Shown: positions 45,170 through 57,930, counted from the first letter of the stretch. The stretch is 64,000 nt of DNA from Armigeres subalbatus (GCF_024139115.2 NC_085140.1:333805953-333869952), one strand, 5' to 3'. Notes: generated from the sequence alone by a model not told the origin. Numbers and translations: made by a program.

Positions 45170-45960
45170 CTCTCCGGTAATTTTTAGGTAGAGAATTTGG
45201 CCATAACTTGTGTCGCAGCCATTCCCGTTACAATTATTGTGAAGTCTTGTACATCGTTTCTGTTGTTGGTTGCCGTAACAGTTACTATGCTGTGTCGCAA
45301 TTATTCATATCTCTGCGTGCAGTCTCGCACCCATTATTGACTTGTCTGCCACATTATGGATCTGTCTGAGCCTTTGCACATAGCATCTGTACCTACGCTG
45401 ATTGGTTCACTCGTAGGGTGGATTTCAATTTGCATTTTGACCATCCAAACGTCAATTTGAAGTACCATGTTACCAGCGGTTTTTAGCAGACAAATCATCG
45501 CTGTTTGTGTGCCTCCGGTACGCCATCCTTATCAAAATCACTATTTGCCCCTTATTTAGGTTACACTGCACTTTTAATGAACCCCTAAGCACCTTTTTCA
45601 ACTTGTTCTCGTTCTAATCATTGCACAGAATCACCATCTCTGGAGTTAAGGCTTTGACTTCCGTTCCTGTGTCCAACGATTTCGCAATGCGCTTCTGCGT
45701 ATCTGCTATGAACCGCAGGGCTCTTCTTAAACTCAAACAGCATCTGTCCGGCTTGTGTACGCCTGGTTATTGCGTTCTCGCTAAGGTCTCTCAGGTCCGA
45801 ATCTCCTCTACCTTACTTGAGAAGCGTCAAAACGTCGTTGGCATTGACGAGCACAACTTCCCCCTACAGCATTTCTTACGAGGTGGAAGTTTTCTTCCCT
45901 GTTCTGCTCCATTTTGCTCTGCTCTTTTTGCCTCAGTTGCCCTTTCTTTTCTTCTTTTGA
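45170..45960. other. intergenic, no gene recognised
   Basis: An open frame of 119 codons at 45621-45980 has no recognisable motif and overlaps LINE-derived DNA at its end; not called. Confidence 0.4.
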
Positions 45961-45962
45961 CC

Positions 45963-46790
45963 TACCCTAGGCCACTGTGACTTGTGGGGTTTGACAGTGA
46001 GTTATATCAAACTGCTACAAAAAGCTGTATATATCCGCAAGGGGCTACACCAAAGCGATCGTGTGCAGCTCGAAGCACACTAACCTAAGCCCAAGGTGTT
46101 GGTTGGACACTAAACAGACCTGACCCAATAGCTCTCCGCCCGGTGAGACAGGAAGTTTGCGCAGGCCCAAAAAGCCGCATGTAAAACAAATCTCGCGTGA
46201 TTTTTGAAACGTCGTAGGTTCAAAAGAGAGGCTCTCTTTGTTTACTGTCTCTTTCGACTATTACAAAGCCATACTAACATCTACATTGGATTTTCCAGCA
46301 CCGATCTGAAGAAAATAGCTTTGTCTAGTGTGTTGAGGTGAAAATATTGCAACAAATTTTAAACTAGCCTAGATATTAGCAAAAGAGAGCGTAATGAAAG
46401 AGAGTCTCTCATTTGGACTTACGATGTTTTCAAAAATCACGCGGGAAATCATTACAAACAACATAAGAGTACTCGGTATAGCATACCGTATCGAATGACA
46501 ACGGCCAACGAGGCATACACTTTGCAGCCTTTCTTGGAATGTGGTTCGAAGCACTTCTTCCTCCGTAGGAATATCCTCAAGGCCACATGGAGATCACTTA
46601 ACCAAGAATCAAAAAACTAAAGAGACCACGATCTAATCAGCGGTAAATTCTTTTTCGACATCACGTATGCCCGCACCCACCACAGTGTAAATATTGAATC
46701 CGATCAATACCACGTTGCTGTATGCCTGCGTTTAAAATTCTCGAGGGTGTACAACACGCGTAAGAGTCGAATGTTCTTTGTTTGTTTGCT
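45963..46790 (+). mobile_element. RTE-type LINE copy C, 5' fragment, split by a MITE
   Basis: 45990-46190 matches the 5' UTR of the RTE copy at 10828: GGGTTTGACAGTGAG, CAAAGCGATCGTGTGCAGCT, GAGACAGGAAGTTTGCGCAG. After a MITE (46193-46445) it resumes with ATTACAAACAACATAAGAG. It then jumps to CGAATGACAACGGCCAACGA and GCGTAAATATTGAATCCGAT-like DNA corresponding to about 11890-12170 of the other copy. Internally deleted and non-coding. Confidence 0.8.
46193..46445. mobile_element. foldback MITE, 253 bp, inserted in RTE copy C
   Basis: Left end TCGCGTGATTTTTGAAACGT; complement of right end CCGCGTGATTTTTGAAAAC. Inverted homology extends about 70 bp (GAGAGGCTCTCTTTG and AAGAGAGTCTCTC). AAATC flanks both sides (46188-46192, 46446-46450). 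The RTE copy at 10828 supplies the empty-site sequence AACAACCATTACAAGCAAC. Confidence 0.8.
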
Positions 46791-46794
46791 TTGT

Positions 46795-47263
46795 TCTCTC
46801 CGAGGCAGCTAAGTTGATTGCGACAAGACGGGCGCATGGAAAAAACAGAACTGTGCAATAAAACTCCTATTCGACTAGATGCTGATGTCATATTAGAAAT
46901 TTAGAGACAGTACTCGTCGATAGAAAAACCCTTCCGCACGCGATGGCATATGAGCAAATCAAACCACCTTCCTTTTGCCAGTGGAGATATATTAGCTTCC
47001 ACACTGATATTCTTCCCTTCCCCTTCATACGGGAGTTTGGCAGAAGGAAGGTCGTGCAATATGTGCCAAACAAAATTTTAATATTGCCCTCCGCTCGCTT
47101 TCAAATCGACTTCTATGAAAACATTCTTCATGCCTAACCCGCCTAAGCCGTTTCCTAACGGGAACTATCAATTCTATACGTTCGCCTCTGGCAAACATAA
47201 ATTTTGACTATAGCATTTCCCTCATAACGGCTATGTGAATTCACATAGCACATATGTGGAGAC
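46795..47263. other. intergenic, no gene recognised
   Basis: Nothing recognised. It ends with the left copy of the R1-type LINE's target site. Confidence 0.4.
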
Positions 47264-47906
47264 ACACATAACCCTCATCGGGGGCAGCAGGGACCATGTC
47301 CAAGGGCTTGACGACCCCTCCCCAGCTGTCTGTGAGTCAGGGAGAACTGCCTAGGGCGTGGTGGGATTTAGCAGTGGGCTCTGCTAAAATCCCTCCCAAA
47401 AAACCACAAGTGCCCGTAAGCAGACTCTATCAAAGCGACTGTGTGCCGCTTCAAAAGCACAAGCCCAGGGAGTGCCATTGGCACATCAGGATTGATCCCA
47501 GTAAGATCCTGATTATGGTATACTGGTTGCATGTTATTGGTCTTGTTTTGGATATTGAGATATTGTGAACGCGAGGGCTGGTAGTCTGGTTATTCTATTC
47601 TCTTAGTAAGGCCGGGTGACACCGACCTGAAACGGCGAATGGGTTAATGGCCAGGCTGTCTTCCGTCCCCTAAAACCGTGGCGGGCCTTGTAGCACGCGG
47701 TACAATCCTGTCGCTCAGCTGGCAGCTGAGTGGGAGTAGGCTCAGATGCTTTTCCCTGACTAGTGCTGATCTGGCTCTGAACACGAAAGTGTCAACCCTC
47801 GCATGGCCTCCCTGCATGCCGCAAGGTATGTATAGATAACCATGGGATCGCGAAGGCGACTACACCAGCAGGATTCGACAGCAGCCGCAAGGGGGACCCA
47901 ACAGCG

Positions 47907-49494
47907 ATGAATTCTAACAACACAAAACACAAAACATCGAGGGATGCAGGTGAGGCGAATGGTGGTAAGGAGAACCCTTTCACCAGATGTAGCGGCCTTG
48001 AAAGGTCTCCCCAAAGATCGCCGGGGGAAGGCGATGGAGAAGCCCGTGGAGGGTCTGAGGAGGTGCCGGTTGAAGTAAAGATGGACGGCCCCACCCTGAC
48101 CCGCGTCATCAAATCTGTGATGGCGAACCACGAAGAACGCGGTGGTCACACGATGGAGGTAGTCACGGAGGTATCCGACGTGATTATGTCGTTCCTAGAC
48201 AACCGGGTTAAGTACAGCAAGGATCTGAAACTTGCTGTGCAGGCACTCTGTGCCCTAGTAGTTGAGGCCAAATCGGAGTGGAGGTCCCTACTAGAGGCCA
48301 GCAAGAGTGCGGAGAGAGAGAGCTCCGCAAACTTGTCAAGGAGCGGAAGCAGGCGGATAAGGACAAAGAGGAGGCAGAATCGAAAATTCGTCTCCTGTCC
48401 GAGGGCAAACGACTGGCGGAGAGCCAGGTCGAGGAACTCCGCAAAAGGATGGCTGTAACAGGGGCGACCCCGAAGCTGAGTAAGGTTACGCAGGAGGCGA
48501 ACCTGAAAGCAGCTGTCGAGAAGTCCGCAGCCCCGAAGCCAGAGAAAAGGAAGAAGGTCGAGCAGAAGGATGGCCTTCCCAAGCCGGTGAACCCAGTGCC
48601 TCCACCATCGAGGACCACTGAAGCTCGCCAGGAGGAAGATCTACCGTGGAGGGAGGTCGTGAATCCCAAGAAGGCGAGAAGGCAACGGCAGCAGGCGGCA
48701 GAGAAAGCGGCAGGCGGAGCGATACGCGCCACTGTTAAGAGGGGTAGAGCCCAGAAGGAGACGGGTGCGCCTTCCAATGTCAGTGGTAAGCGTAAAGACA
48801 GAGGCGAGGCGATTATCGTCAGTACTGACGACAAGAGCTACGCCGAAGTCTTGAAGGCCATGAGAGTTAATGACAAACTCGCTGGCCTAGGAGAGGATGT
48901 CAACTGCATCCGAAGGACGCGGAGAGGCGAGATGATTCTCGTCTTGAAGCGGGATGCTGCTCAGAAGAGTACTGAGTACAAAAAGTTGACGGAGGAAGTC
49001 CTGGGCGATGGGGTTCAAGTAAGAGCCCTATGTCCAGTTTCGAACATCCAGTGCAAGGGCCTGGATAAAGTAACCGAGGCTAGAGACCTGATCGACGCAC
49101 TGAGAGATCAGTGCAATGTCGAGATCCAGGAATCTACGGTTCGGTTACGCAAAAGCTTCGCGGGAATGCAGGTTGCCTCATTCCAAGTACCTCAGGCTGA
49201 GGCCAAAAGGTAATGGATAAGGCTAAACTGAAAGTGGGTTGGTCGGTATGTCCGCTAAGTATAAGCCAACCGCTTCAGACCTGTTTCAGGTGTCTTGGTA
49301 ACGGTCATAAGTCTTATGACTGTAGAGGACCTGATCGCAGTAAGCTATGCCGTAGGTGTGGAGCTGAAGGCCACCAAGCTCGCACCTGTCAGGCTGCACC
49401 AAGGTGTCTGATCTGTCCCCCGGGTACAGACAACAGACACCTCACCGGTGTCCAGGCTTGTCCGGCCTCCAGAAGGTTCCAGACACGCAGGTAA
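47907..49494 (+). pseudogene. ORF1 (Gag-like) of the R1-type LINE
   Basis: Starts at ATG 47907 (MNSNNTKHKTSRDAGEANGG). The frame shifts in the GAGAGAGAGAG run at 48311-48322, continuing as ERELRKLVKERKQADKDKEE, a coiled-coil-like basic/acidic stretch, in 48278-49213. A second shift near 49205 leads to KLKVGWSVCPL and three Cys-His motifs: CFRCLGNGHKSYDC, CRRCGAEGHQARTC and a looser CLIC...H...C. The first two are CX2CX4HX4C zinc knuckles, which in Gag-like proteins bind RNA. It ends at 49494, overlapping the start of ORF2. Two indels break an otherwise complete gene. Confidence 0.87.
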
Positions 49495-52424
49495 CACAGC
49501 TGAATCTGAACCACTGCAAGGCGGCTCAATTGCTGCTACAACAGTCGGTTACTGAGTGTAAAGCTGATGTAGCTTTGCTGTCCGATCCATACCGCATCCC
49601 TGCCGGTAACGGTAGTTGGATTGCGGATAAGTCTCAGATGGTGGCCATCTGGACTTGCGGGCGATATCCCATCCAGGAGATAGTATCATCACCTGATGAT
49701 GAGGGTTTCGTTATAGCAAAGGTAAACGGTGTTTACTTTTGTAGCTGCTACTGTCCTCCCAGGTGGAGTATAGTGCAGTTTACTAGGGTAGTGAATATTC
49801 TTGCAGCAAAACTAACTGGCTTAAAACCGTTAGTTGTAGCAGGCGACTTCAATGCGTGGGCAGTGGACTGGGGATCCCGGTACACAAACGCCAGAGGTCA
49901 TACCCTGCTAGAGTCGCTAGCGGTATTGAACGTAGTCCTGCTGAATGAAGGCCAAGTGCCAACGTTCAGGGGACCGAACGGTGATTCATGCATCGATGTG
50001 ACCTTCTGCAGCGCGGGATGGACGGTGGAGCCAGAATGGGAGGTTCATGAGGGGCATACCTCCAGCGATCATCAGGAAATTCGTTTTATGATCCGGTATA
50101 CCCCGTAGCAACCACAAGGCGGATCGGCAAAGCCGATCTAGGATGGCCCACCTCGCAGTTCAACCCAGAACTCTTGGAGGAATCACTACGATGGGAGACG
50201 CGAACAACGGGATTAAGTGGCGACGAGTTAATCGATGTACTAACCCGTGCATGCGATGTGACGATGCCTAGGAGGACCAAACCTCCCGGAAACCGGCAAC
50301 CTGTGTACTGGTGGACTGTCACAATTGCAGACCTTCGTAGAACCTGTCTTCGAGCAAAGAGAAGGCTGCGACGTGCCAGAACAGACGCTGATAAGGTCGA
50401 GAGACGCAGGGTGTTCCAGACAGCGAGCAGAGCTCTGAACTACGAGATCAAATGTAGTAAGAGAGCCTGCTTCGAGCGGCTGTGCAGGATGGCAAACGAC
50501 AATCCATGGGGAGATGCATACAGGATGGTGATGGCTAGGACCAATACCACACCACCTGAGAAATCTCCGGGGATGTTGACCAAAATAGTCGACGGGTTGT
50601 TTCCGAGGCATGAATCATCGAACTGGCCCGCTACTCCGTACGAGTCAGTTGACGTGGTACCGCTAGTGACTAACGAAGAGCTTATCGTAGCCGCAAGAAA
50701 ACTTAAGCTCAATAAGGCGCCAGGCCCGGATGGTATTCCAAACCTGGCCCTTAAACACTCCATTCTTGCCAATCCAGATATGTTCAGGAGCTGCCTCCAG
50801 AGATGCATGGACGAAGGAAACTTCCCAGATCGATGGAAACGGCAGAAATTGGTGCTATTACCGAAGCCTGGCAAACAGCCGGGGGATCCTTCGGCATACA
50901 GACCAATTTGCCTACTCGACACAGCTGGAAAGCTGCTAGAGAGGGTCATTCTGAATAGATTGTCGGCTTATACAGAGTGTGCTGGTGGCTTATCTAGCAA
51001 CCAGTATGGCTTCCGTAAGGGCCGTTCTACCATCGAAGCAATTCGAGCGGTAACGGATACGGCCAAGATAGCGAGAGGTTTAAACAGAAGAGGTATTAGG
51101 TACTGCGCGTTGATTACACTTGATGTAAAAAACGCGTTTAACAATGCTAGCTGGGCAGCAATTGCTGACTCCCTGCACCGATTGAGAGTTCCGGATTACC
51201 TGTGCAGGATACTGAAAAGCTATTTTCAGAATAGGGTGCTGTTATACGACACTGATACTGGTCAAAAGTCGATCGTAGTGTCCGCGGGTGTTCCACACGT
51301 ATCGATCCTCGGACCGGTTCTGTGGAATATTATGTACGATGGAGTATTACGCCTAAGTCTCCCGGCCGGTGTGAAAATAGAAGGCTTCGCGGATGACGTA
51401 ATGCTGGAGGTAACAGGAGACACTCTCGACGAAGTCGAACTGAAGACTTCATACGCGATTGGCAGAGTGGAGGAATGGCTCAACTCGAGGCGGTTGTCCC
51501 TTGCACATCACAAGACGGAAGTCGTGGTAGTGCATAACCGTCATGGGCTGCAACAGGCGAGGATAAGAGTAGGGACCTGCACAGTTAACTCTGTGAGGTC
51601 TCTCAAGCATCTGGGCGTGATGATCGATGATAAGCTCAATTTTACGAGCCACGTCGATTATGCATGTCAGCGGGCTTCATTGGCGATAAAATCTTTATCA
51701 CGAATGATGTCCAACAGATCGGCGGTGCATAGTCAAGTGCGTAGGCTGATAGCTGGCGTAGCATTGTCTATCATCCGTTATGGCGTGCCGGCATGGGCCG
51801 TAGCACTAAAAGCCGAGTACAATGTAAAGAAATTGATCAGAGTACACCGGCTGATGTGTTTACGTGTCGCGAGCGCATATCGCACCATATCATATGAGGC
51901 GGTGTGCGTTATAGCTGGAATGATGCCGATCGACATACTCTTAGAGGAGGATGTGGAGTGCTACAACGAAAGGGACTCGGTGCAAGTGCGACGTGTCAAG
52001 AGAGCAGCTTCGTTGCTTAAATGGCAAAGAGCATGGTCGTTGGACCCACAGACTGATTCCAGATGTGTCCAACTGGGTTGATAGGAAGCATGGTCAAGTC
52101 AACTTCCACCTAACACAGGTGTTGTCTGAACATGGCTGCTTTAAGAAATTCCTACACAGGTTTGGCTTCGCAGATTCTGCGGAGTGTCCTGAATGTGTAG
52201 GTGAGGTAGAATCGGCAGAGCATGTGATGTTCGCATGCCCGCGATTCGAGATAGAACGCAATGCCATGCTGCTTATTAGTGGTATGGATACCACCCCGGA
52301 CAACCTCGTCGAGAGGATGTGCCGGGAGGAAGCTATATGGAATGCGGTGAACACAGCATCTCAACAGATTATGTTGAAACTGCAGCGGTGGTGGCGTCTT
52401 GAACAAAACCAACGTGTGCAGTAA
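49404..52424 (+). pseudogene. ORF2 (endonuclease-RT) of the R1-type LINE
   Basis: Endonuclease 49494-50108: VTQLNLNHCKAAQLLL, CYCPPRWSIVQFTRVV, VVAGDFNAWAVDWGSR and HTSSDHQEIRF. A 1-nt shift at the CCCC run near 50098 leads into RT 50110-52030: KLKLNKAPGPDGIPNLALKH, LPKPGKQPGDPSAYRPICLL, NQYGFRKGRSTIEAIRAV, ALITLDVKNAFNNASWAAIA, the catalytic GFADDVMLEV, and RSLKHLGVMIDDKLNF. A second shift near 52025 leads to GRWTHRLIPDVSNWVDRKHG and the zinc-like CPECVGEVESAEHVMFACPR. The usual GVPQGSILGP motif reads GVPHVSILGP, so the highly conserved QG pair is lost. It is not functional. Confidence 0.9.
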
Positions 52425-52876
52425 GGGCACCTGTGATGCAGTGAACACTTTGCTCACCACGACAACCAACATGTCGCGGGTGGGCTGCGGGGACCTCAGT
52501 ATGTAGATATAGAGGTCATTGCGGTTCACGCGCGGTGGTTGTTGTCGGGGTGCTCGTCTCCAACGTGAGATTATGATACGGACCGTTAGGTTACTATCAT
52601 AGCTTGCGATTGACGGGTGGTGAGGTAGCCACCCTTGAAGTCGATGTTGTGTGTATTGACGTCAAGTGCGTTAGCATAGGCGTGAGCGTTCTCAATAGTC
52701 CCCCCCTGATGTATTGCTTAATTGCGGGCCGGGGGTACGGACTGGCGAAAGGGTTTTGGTTTTAGTGGGTCGGGTAAGAGTTACATGACATACCCATCCC
52801 CACACTACCTGAGTACCTCCTCAGGTGTCTGGTTGCAGATTTCCGTTTACCCTTGCTCAAGAAAAAAAAAAAAAAA
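52425..52876 (+). other. 3' UTR and poly(A) tail of the R1-type LINE
   Basis: About 440 bp of non-coding 3' sequence, with the poly(A) run at 52862-52877 directly followed by the target duplication. Confidence 0.8.
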
Positions 52877-52891
52877 ACACATAACCCTCAT

Positions 52892-53589
52892 TAACTAGTA
52901 AACTTTATGTGGATTCTCCTATAGCGGGTGGTTATTAACGCACACATAACATTTATTTGTAAATTTCTTTAGATTTTTGCCAATAAAAATGTGTGGATTT
53001 TTATTAGTATAGTCCACAACGCGCATTTTCGCCTACAATGTCTGCCGAGGTCGATTAGTTAAAACATATTTTTTGGGTTACTGTGATGGTTTATTCAAAC
53101 ACCTTCCAAGGGATTTTCTGTTTAACATCTCGATATTCCCATGAGTCGATCGGCCTTTGAACATCGACTATTGGAGGTTTGACTGCAGATTATATTGCCC
53201 GGGTTTGTATTTATTAAACTACAACGCTTGGTTCTCAGATACATATTTCATTATTTAACTTATAGGAGATTGCGACTGGTAAAATGGATGTTTTGACGTT
53301 GGCTTTTTCTGTCTAAATAATTAAGACGGCTAATTTAGACTTAGAAAGCCAACGTCAAAAATCAAAAATTTCAATTTTTGTGCAAATTCCTTTGTTGACA
53401 GATAAATAAACAAATCAATAGATATCGTTGGTAACGGGGAAAATCACCGTCTGCTAAGACGAAAATTTCAGTTCAGTGTTTGGAAACAGTTCTTGTCCCA
53501 CTATTCATAGCATAGGCCGGGTACATTTAGCAGAAGTTAGTATGTTTGAAAGAAATGCTTAGCCCAATATCTGAACGACGCGAAATTTA
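52892..53589. other. intergenic with one hairpin, no gene seen
   Basis: 53292-53318 and 53333-53358 are inverted repeats (TTTGACGTTGGC...GTCTAAAT) with a 14-bp loop. Nothing else recognised. Confidence 0.5.
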
Positions 53590-53742
53590 GAAGAATACAC
53601 CAAATTTGTATTGATAATCAAATTTGTTGTTATTCAGTTATCAGTTATCGTGATTAATAACTAAATAACTAAATGATATTAAGGATAACTAATCGTGTTA
53701 TCAGTTCGATATTTTTTTCAGTTATCTGCCTTTGCTCGGGTA
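53590..53742. repeat. end fragment related to the 57931-63772 transposon
   Basis: It ends in CTTTGCTCGGGTA, like the right end of the large transposon (63760-63772). It is rich in GTTATC/GATAAC motifs (for example TCAGTTATCAGTTATCG), as are both ends of that element. A left terminus was not found, so this may be a MITE or a solo end. Confidence 0.55.
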
Positions 53743-53934
53743 TATTATACAATATTTGCATAAGAACTATAAAAGAAATGTTATCTTTCCACCGCCAGCC
53801 CATCCGAATCGTCTACATGTAAAGCATCCGAGTTCAGCGGTGATTATTTATAGGCGACGCACTGGGATTTCTCTTGTGTCTTACGTTGGCCTTCAACCAT
53901 ATCTCTCATAAGTAAGTTAATTGGAATCGGTGGT

Positions 53935-53990
53935 TAGCGTATGTGTGCGCTGTGTGGCTGCTCTAATCAAGTCTAGGTTCGAATCCAGGT
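53935..53990 (+). repeat. tRNA-like SINE head or tRNA relic
   Basis: GGTGGTTAGCGTATG resembles a pol III A box, and GGTTCGAATCC at about 53972 is a perfect B box 35 bp downstream. A clean cloverleaf with a paired acceptor stem is not present, so it is not called as a tRNA gene. Confidence 0.4.
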
Positions 53991-54093
53991 CAGATCTAAA
54001 TACATTTTTTGTTAAAAACATAACATATTGTGGTACAGGATATAATTTAAAATAAATTTACTGCGTGATAAAATACAATAATGCACGTGTATA

Positions 54094-54767
54094 GGGGAAC
54101 TGGGGGTAGGACGCCCACGTTAAGGAAAATGCCATTTTTATCAATGAAAACCACCATTTCAGCCAGTTTTCATCAGCGCATACTGAAGAACAGCATATCT
54201 GCGACTGACTACCGATAACAGATATCTAATTGTCCATTTTATTGCACAGAAATTTGATTTTTAAAAAGCACCCGAAAAAAAATGATTTTGAAACCATGCG
54301 GGGTGAGATGCGCCAGTGGATGGGTTAAAACGCGCATGTGCTTATCGTACTGATTTTCATTTTAATTGCCTACATTAAGGCAATTAACCGAATGTTTCAG
54401 CTGTTTCGGTCATACGAAATGAGCATGGGCGTAATGCCCCACACCATTTTTGACGACGATTTCGTGTGGAACATAAAGAACACGAGTAAGCAGCATGGCT
54501 CATGGCTCAATTATTAATTTATCAATGTATAACAGCGAGAGAAAGACTAAATTCCACCGAGCTAGAATTGCATCAAAACACGCAAAAATCGTTTTTTCGA
54601 GTTTTTCATGTATAACTAGAGAAAAATCATGAAATATATGTATCCAATGGCAATATTTTTCATTGCTTTATCGTATAGACTATTGAAAATAATCAAAATG
54701 GGGATATTTAACCTTATTCAGGGGTGGCGCGTTTTAACCCCTATGGGCGTGCTACCCTCACTTCCCC
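54094..54767. mobile_element. TA-flanked TIR element, 674 bp
   Basis: Left end GGGGAACTGGGGGTAGGACG; complement of right end GGGGAAGTGAGGGTAGCACG. TA on both sides (54092-54093, 54768-54769). GCGCCAGTGGATGGGTTAAAACGCG-like and GTGGCGCGTTTTAACCCC segments form an inner inverted motif. No coding capacity. Confidence 0.75.
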
Positions 54768-54769
54768 TA

Positions 54770-57700
54770 CTGTAGATACTCCTTTCGGATTCTCCAAAGC
54801 GATACAATACAGGGTACTTTCTGAAAAATAATAAAGTTGTATGGGTTATCAACCATATTTGAATAAATATCTACCAATTTTGTATGTGCTAATACAGATT
54901 TGGCATGGTTCTTGTACAGAATTGTAGGACAATGTGGCTCACGCGCGCCGTTTGAAAAAAAAGCCGGAGCGACATGCACTGAGTAACATATTTTTTATGA
55001 GGCATCATTGTTTGACCCCACTATACTATATGCGATTTATAATGGAAACGATGGGAAGGAAAACCTTATTGTTACGAGGGCTGCGTTTCCCTTGTGGGGG
55101 TGTATCTCGAAAACCGGAACCGGAAAATGCCGGCGGCAAGCGGTAACTACTGTCAATGGCTGGCAACAGCAATGAGTAACTGGATAAGGGTGAGCAAACA
55201 ATGTTACACCTCGCCGAGCTAAATGAACTTCAGCTCAAGGGGGGCTAAATTAAATTGAGAATTATTACCAAATGAGATCAAGCGTCTACCCAATGAAAGG
55301 CGTTGAATGTGGAGTGTCGTTTCAGATACGCGAAGGGTGTGCTACTGTTTCCCCAATGCAATTAAAGTCACCAGACATGAGTGATGGAGAAAACCTGTTA
55401 GCGTTAGATACAATATAATAGAACCCCAGAAAAGAAATCTCAAGAAATATGGATATGCCAAATTCCATCAAAAGTTTCACACCTCTCGTAGAAATCCCAT
55501 CTAATGCCACACATCATAAATCATTCCCTTGCATACCTGTTCAGCACCCCCTTGCTAGGAATCGAGTTTTATTGGCATCCGCTGAGGAGAACCCTTCCGG
55601 TGTGTGCTATGGCCATAAAACCCAGATTTAACAGCAAAAAAAAAATCTGGCTCGGGATCAAAATTTGACTGGGTACCGCTACCGCAATCCAGGCGTTATG
55701 AATAATTTATTCCCGGATTGATTGATTGAAACTTTGATCCACCACGTCTTCATCGTCAATCCGGCTCGACGAATCAGGCAGCATATGGAACGTTGAGGCT
55801 CCGGGTGGTGCCTGGAATTCAACCGCCCGTCTCCCCCTCAACAACTCAGCGAATCGTGTACATGCCACTAAAAGATTGTATGCATGATGGAGTGGAAAAG
55901 ATTGTGCTAAAAGAGCGTCAATCATTCTCACCTACCGGGTCACACTTTCACAGGCCACCCCGATTACCCCATGAACCGTGTTCGGCGACGACGGTCTACG
56001 ATCCGAGTGGAGAAAGGATACACTCGTAGGCGTATATATGAACGTGTATCTACATATCAACCGTAAACGGGAAGGAGCCCATAATCGACGTCATTTAGGC
56101 GGAAAGTGCTCCCCGTGCCTCCTCGTACCGAACGGTAGTAAGGCTATTGCGTTGCCTTGCCACTTCCTGGTAGCGAAAGGACTTTACCTTCACTTTGCCT
56201 TGGCTTTTTCGATGACAGGTGGAGGAAGGACGAGGTGAAAATGTGGTTATAATATTCCCGAAAATCCTTTTCGCCAAAACATTATGCCAATGATATTGCG
56301 GTACAGGATTGGGAGGAGAAACAACGGAACGGTAACGATGTCCAATAGAATAAAGGATCAAGTTAGGTTTTTTAAACAGAATGCATTATATGAGAGCACT
56401 ATTTTTGAAGTCAATCGAGATTCGTCATAGTGCAGCTAATCAGGTGATAAACGTGTCTTTTCATCACATCTCAGAATATGCAACTTTGATTAGCAATCAG
56501 TGCCAAGGTTAATTACTTAACCAACAGTGAAGTCCTGCTTCTCCATAAACATGGGGAATCTGTCACTAGGGATTGATTAAAAATCAATTTCGTACGATCC
56601 ATTATTAATGTTTATTATTAGGTTATTTGGAAGGAAATGTTTAAAACTATTATTTATTCAAACATAACACAGATTAAGATACAACTTACAAATGGATCTT
56701 TTAAATCTTAGGTGCAAATTCTGAAAATGATCAAACATCAGAAATAGTGTTCGATATTTAATTTAAGATCATTCCGACCTACTCATCTGCTAACTATTTA
56801 CAAACGAATGTCATTTTTGATCACCGTTTAATCATAGCTCTCTAATCTTTATCACAAACATACCCGAAGAGCCAGGGGTATCACGTTCATTAACACCAAT
56901 TTATAAATCACTCGAAACAATAATACAAAACTCTTCGCCACCTGCTCCCGCGTGTGATGGGACGTGGAAGGGTCCTTAAAGCGTGACGAATTGAGCTGAG
57001 GCTCCAATGGTTCGCGTGTCAAACCCAGCTCCTGTCATCCGTCATCAGCGGTGTTGCTGCTGCTGTTGGTGCGCCGGCACCGTGTCTGGGTTTGATTAAT
57101 GAAGAAATAAAAAAAGGAAACACGAAATAACATTCATAAAGAAGCCGCCCCCGAACTGAACTGTCTGCGGACTGGATTGGGCAATCGGATGGAGTTTGAA
57201 TGAAAAGAAGACGATTTCTTACGCGCGAGTCTTTGTAAAGCGATATCCTTCCATTTACGACCGACGACGGTCGTTCGTTGTCGTTGCCATGCCAGTCGCA
57301 CGATTTTTTCCTGCGATTGATGCTTCCCATTGCTGCACGGGGTGCGTGGTTTTTGTTAATGTATTCATTTACGGTTCAAAATTGGATAATTCTAAACGGA
57401 CACATGAATGGGCTGGCAGGGAAGATGTGAACTGTGGACTCCATCCGACGACAGCGAGGTGGTTCGTGAATCGTTTAGAAGAACGGCATGAGTTTCTGCT
57501 TTGGATTTGTATAGTTTATGATTACCTTAAAAAAAGCGGGTTGAAGTTTTTGAAAGTGTGTTTTGAATGTTTCATTTTTGTTGAAGAATTCGTTAAGAAT
57601 AAAGGCAATTAGGCATTCAAAAGGCGTAAACCAGTTTGTGTTCACGTGATTAACAGATTTTAAATGGTAAGAGAAGAATTGTATAAATAAGATGTGCCTC

Positions 57701-57930
57701 TGAAAACTCGTGGAGTGTGTTTACTGAAATATTCTGTGCTGTAGGAACTGTTATGCGGAAGCAGACGAATTAAATTGTTTAAACTGTGATCCAAATAAAT
57801 GAAAATATTCAAGTAATGCACACAGTCTCGTATCAATGTAACAATACTGCAAAGTAAAAAAAGTGGAAAGTGATGATCTTCCCTCATCCACCTCGAAACA
57901 TCTGGTCGTTCCACTACTGATCCCCTACGG
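54770..57930. other. 3.1-kb intergenic stretch, no gene recognised
   Basis: Less repetitive and slightly more GC-rich than its surroundings (especially 55750-57350). The longest open frames (57196-57612 and 56095-56361) carry no recognisable domain, signal peptide or conserved motif. It could hold regulatory DNA or untranslated exons of a neighbouring gene; the sequence alone does not show it. Confidence 0.4.

Larger units (their letters stand above)
47279..52876 (+). mobile_element. R1-type LINE, full length, with TSD and poly(A)
   Basis: A 5.6-kb non-LTR retrotransposon flanked by CACATAACCCTCAT (47265-47278 and 52878-52891), ending in 16 A residues. The 5' UTR (47279-47906) is followed by ORF1 (Gag with three Cys-His motifs) and ORF2 (apurinic-type endonuclease, RT, C-terminal zinc motif), the organisation of R1-clade elements. 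The target here is ordinary intergenic DNA, not rDNA. A few frameshifts inactivate both ORFs, but the overall state suggests a relatively young copy. Confidence 0.92.

Noticed and set aside
45621..45980. 119-codon open frame
   Set aside because: No motif or homology recognised, runs into LINE 5' UTR; likely chance.
57196..57612. 138-codon open frame
   Set aside because: No domain, signal peptide or conserved context; not supported.
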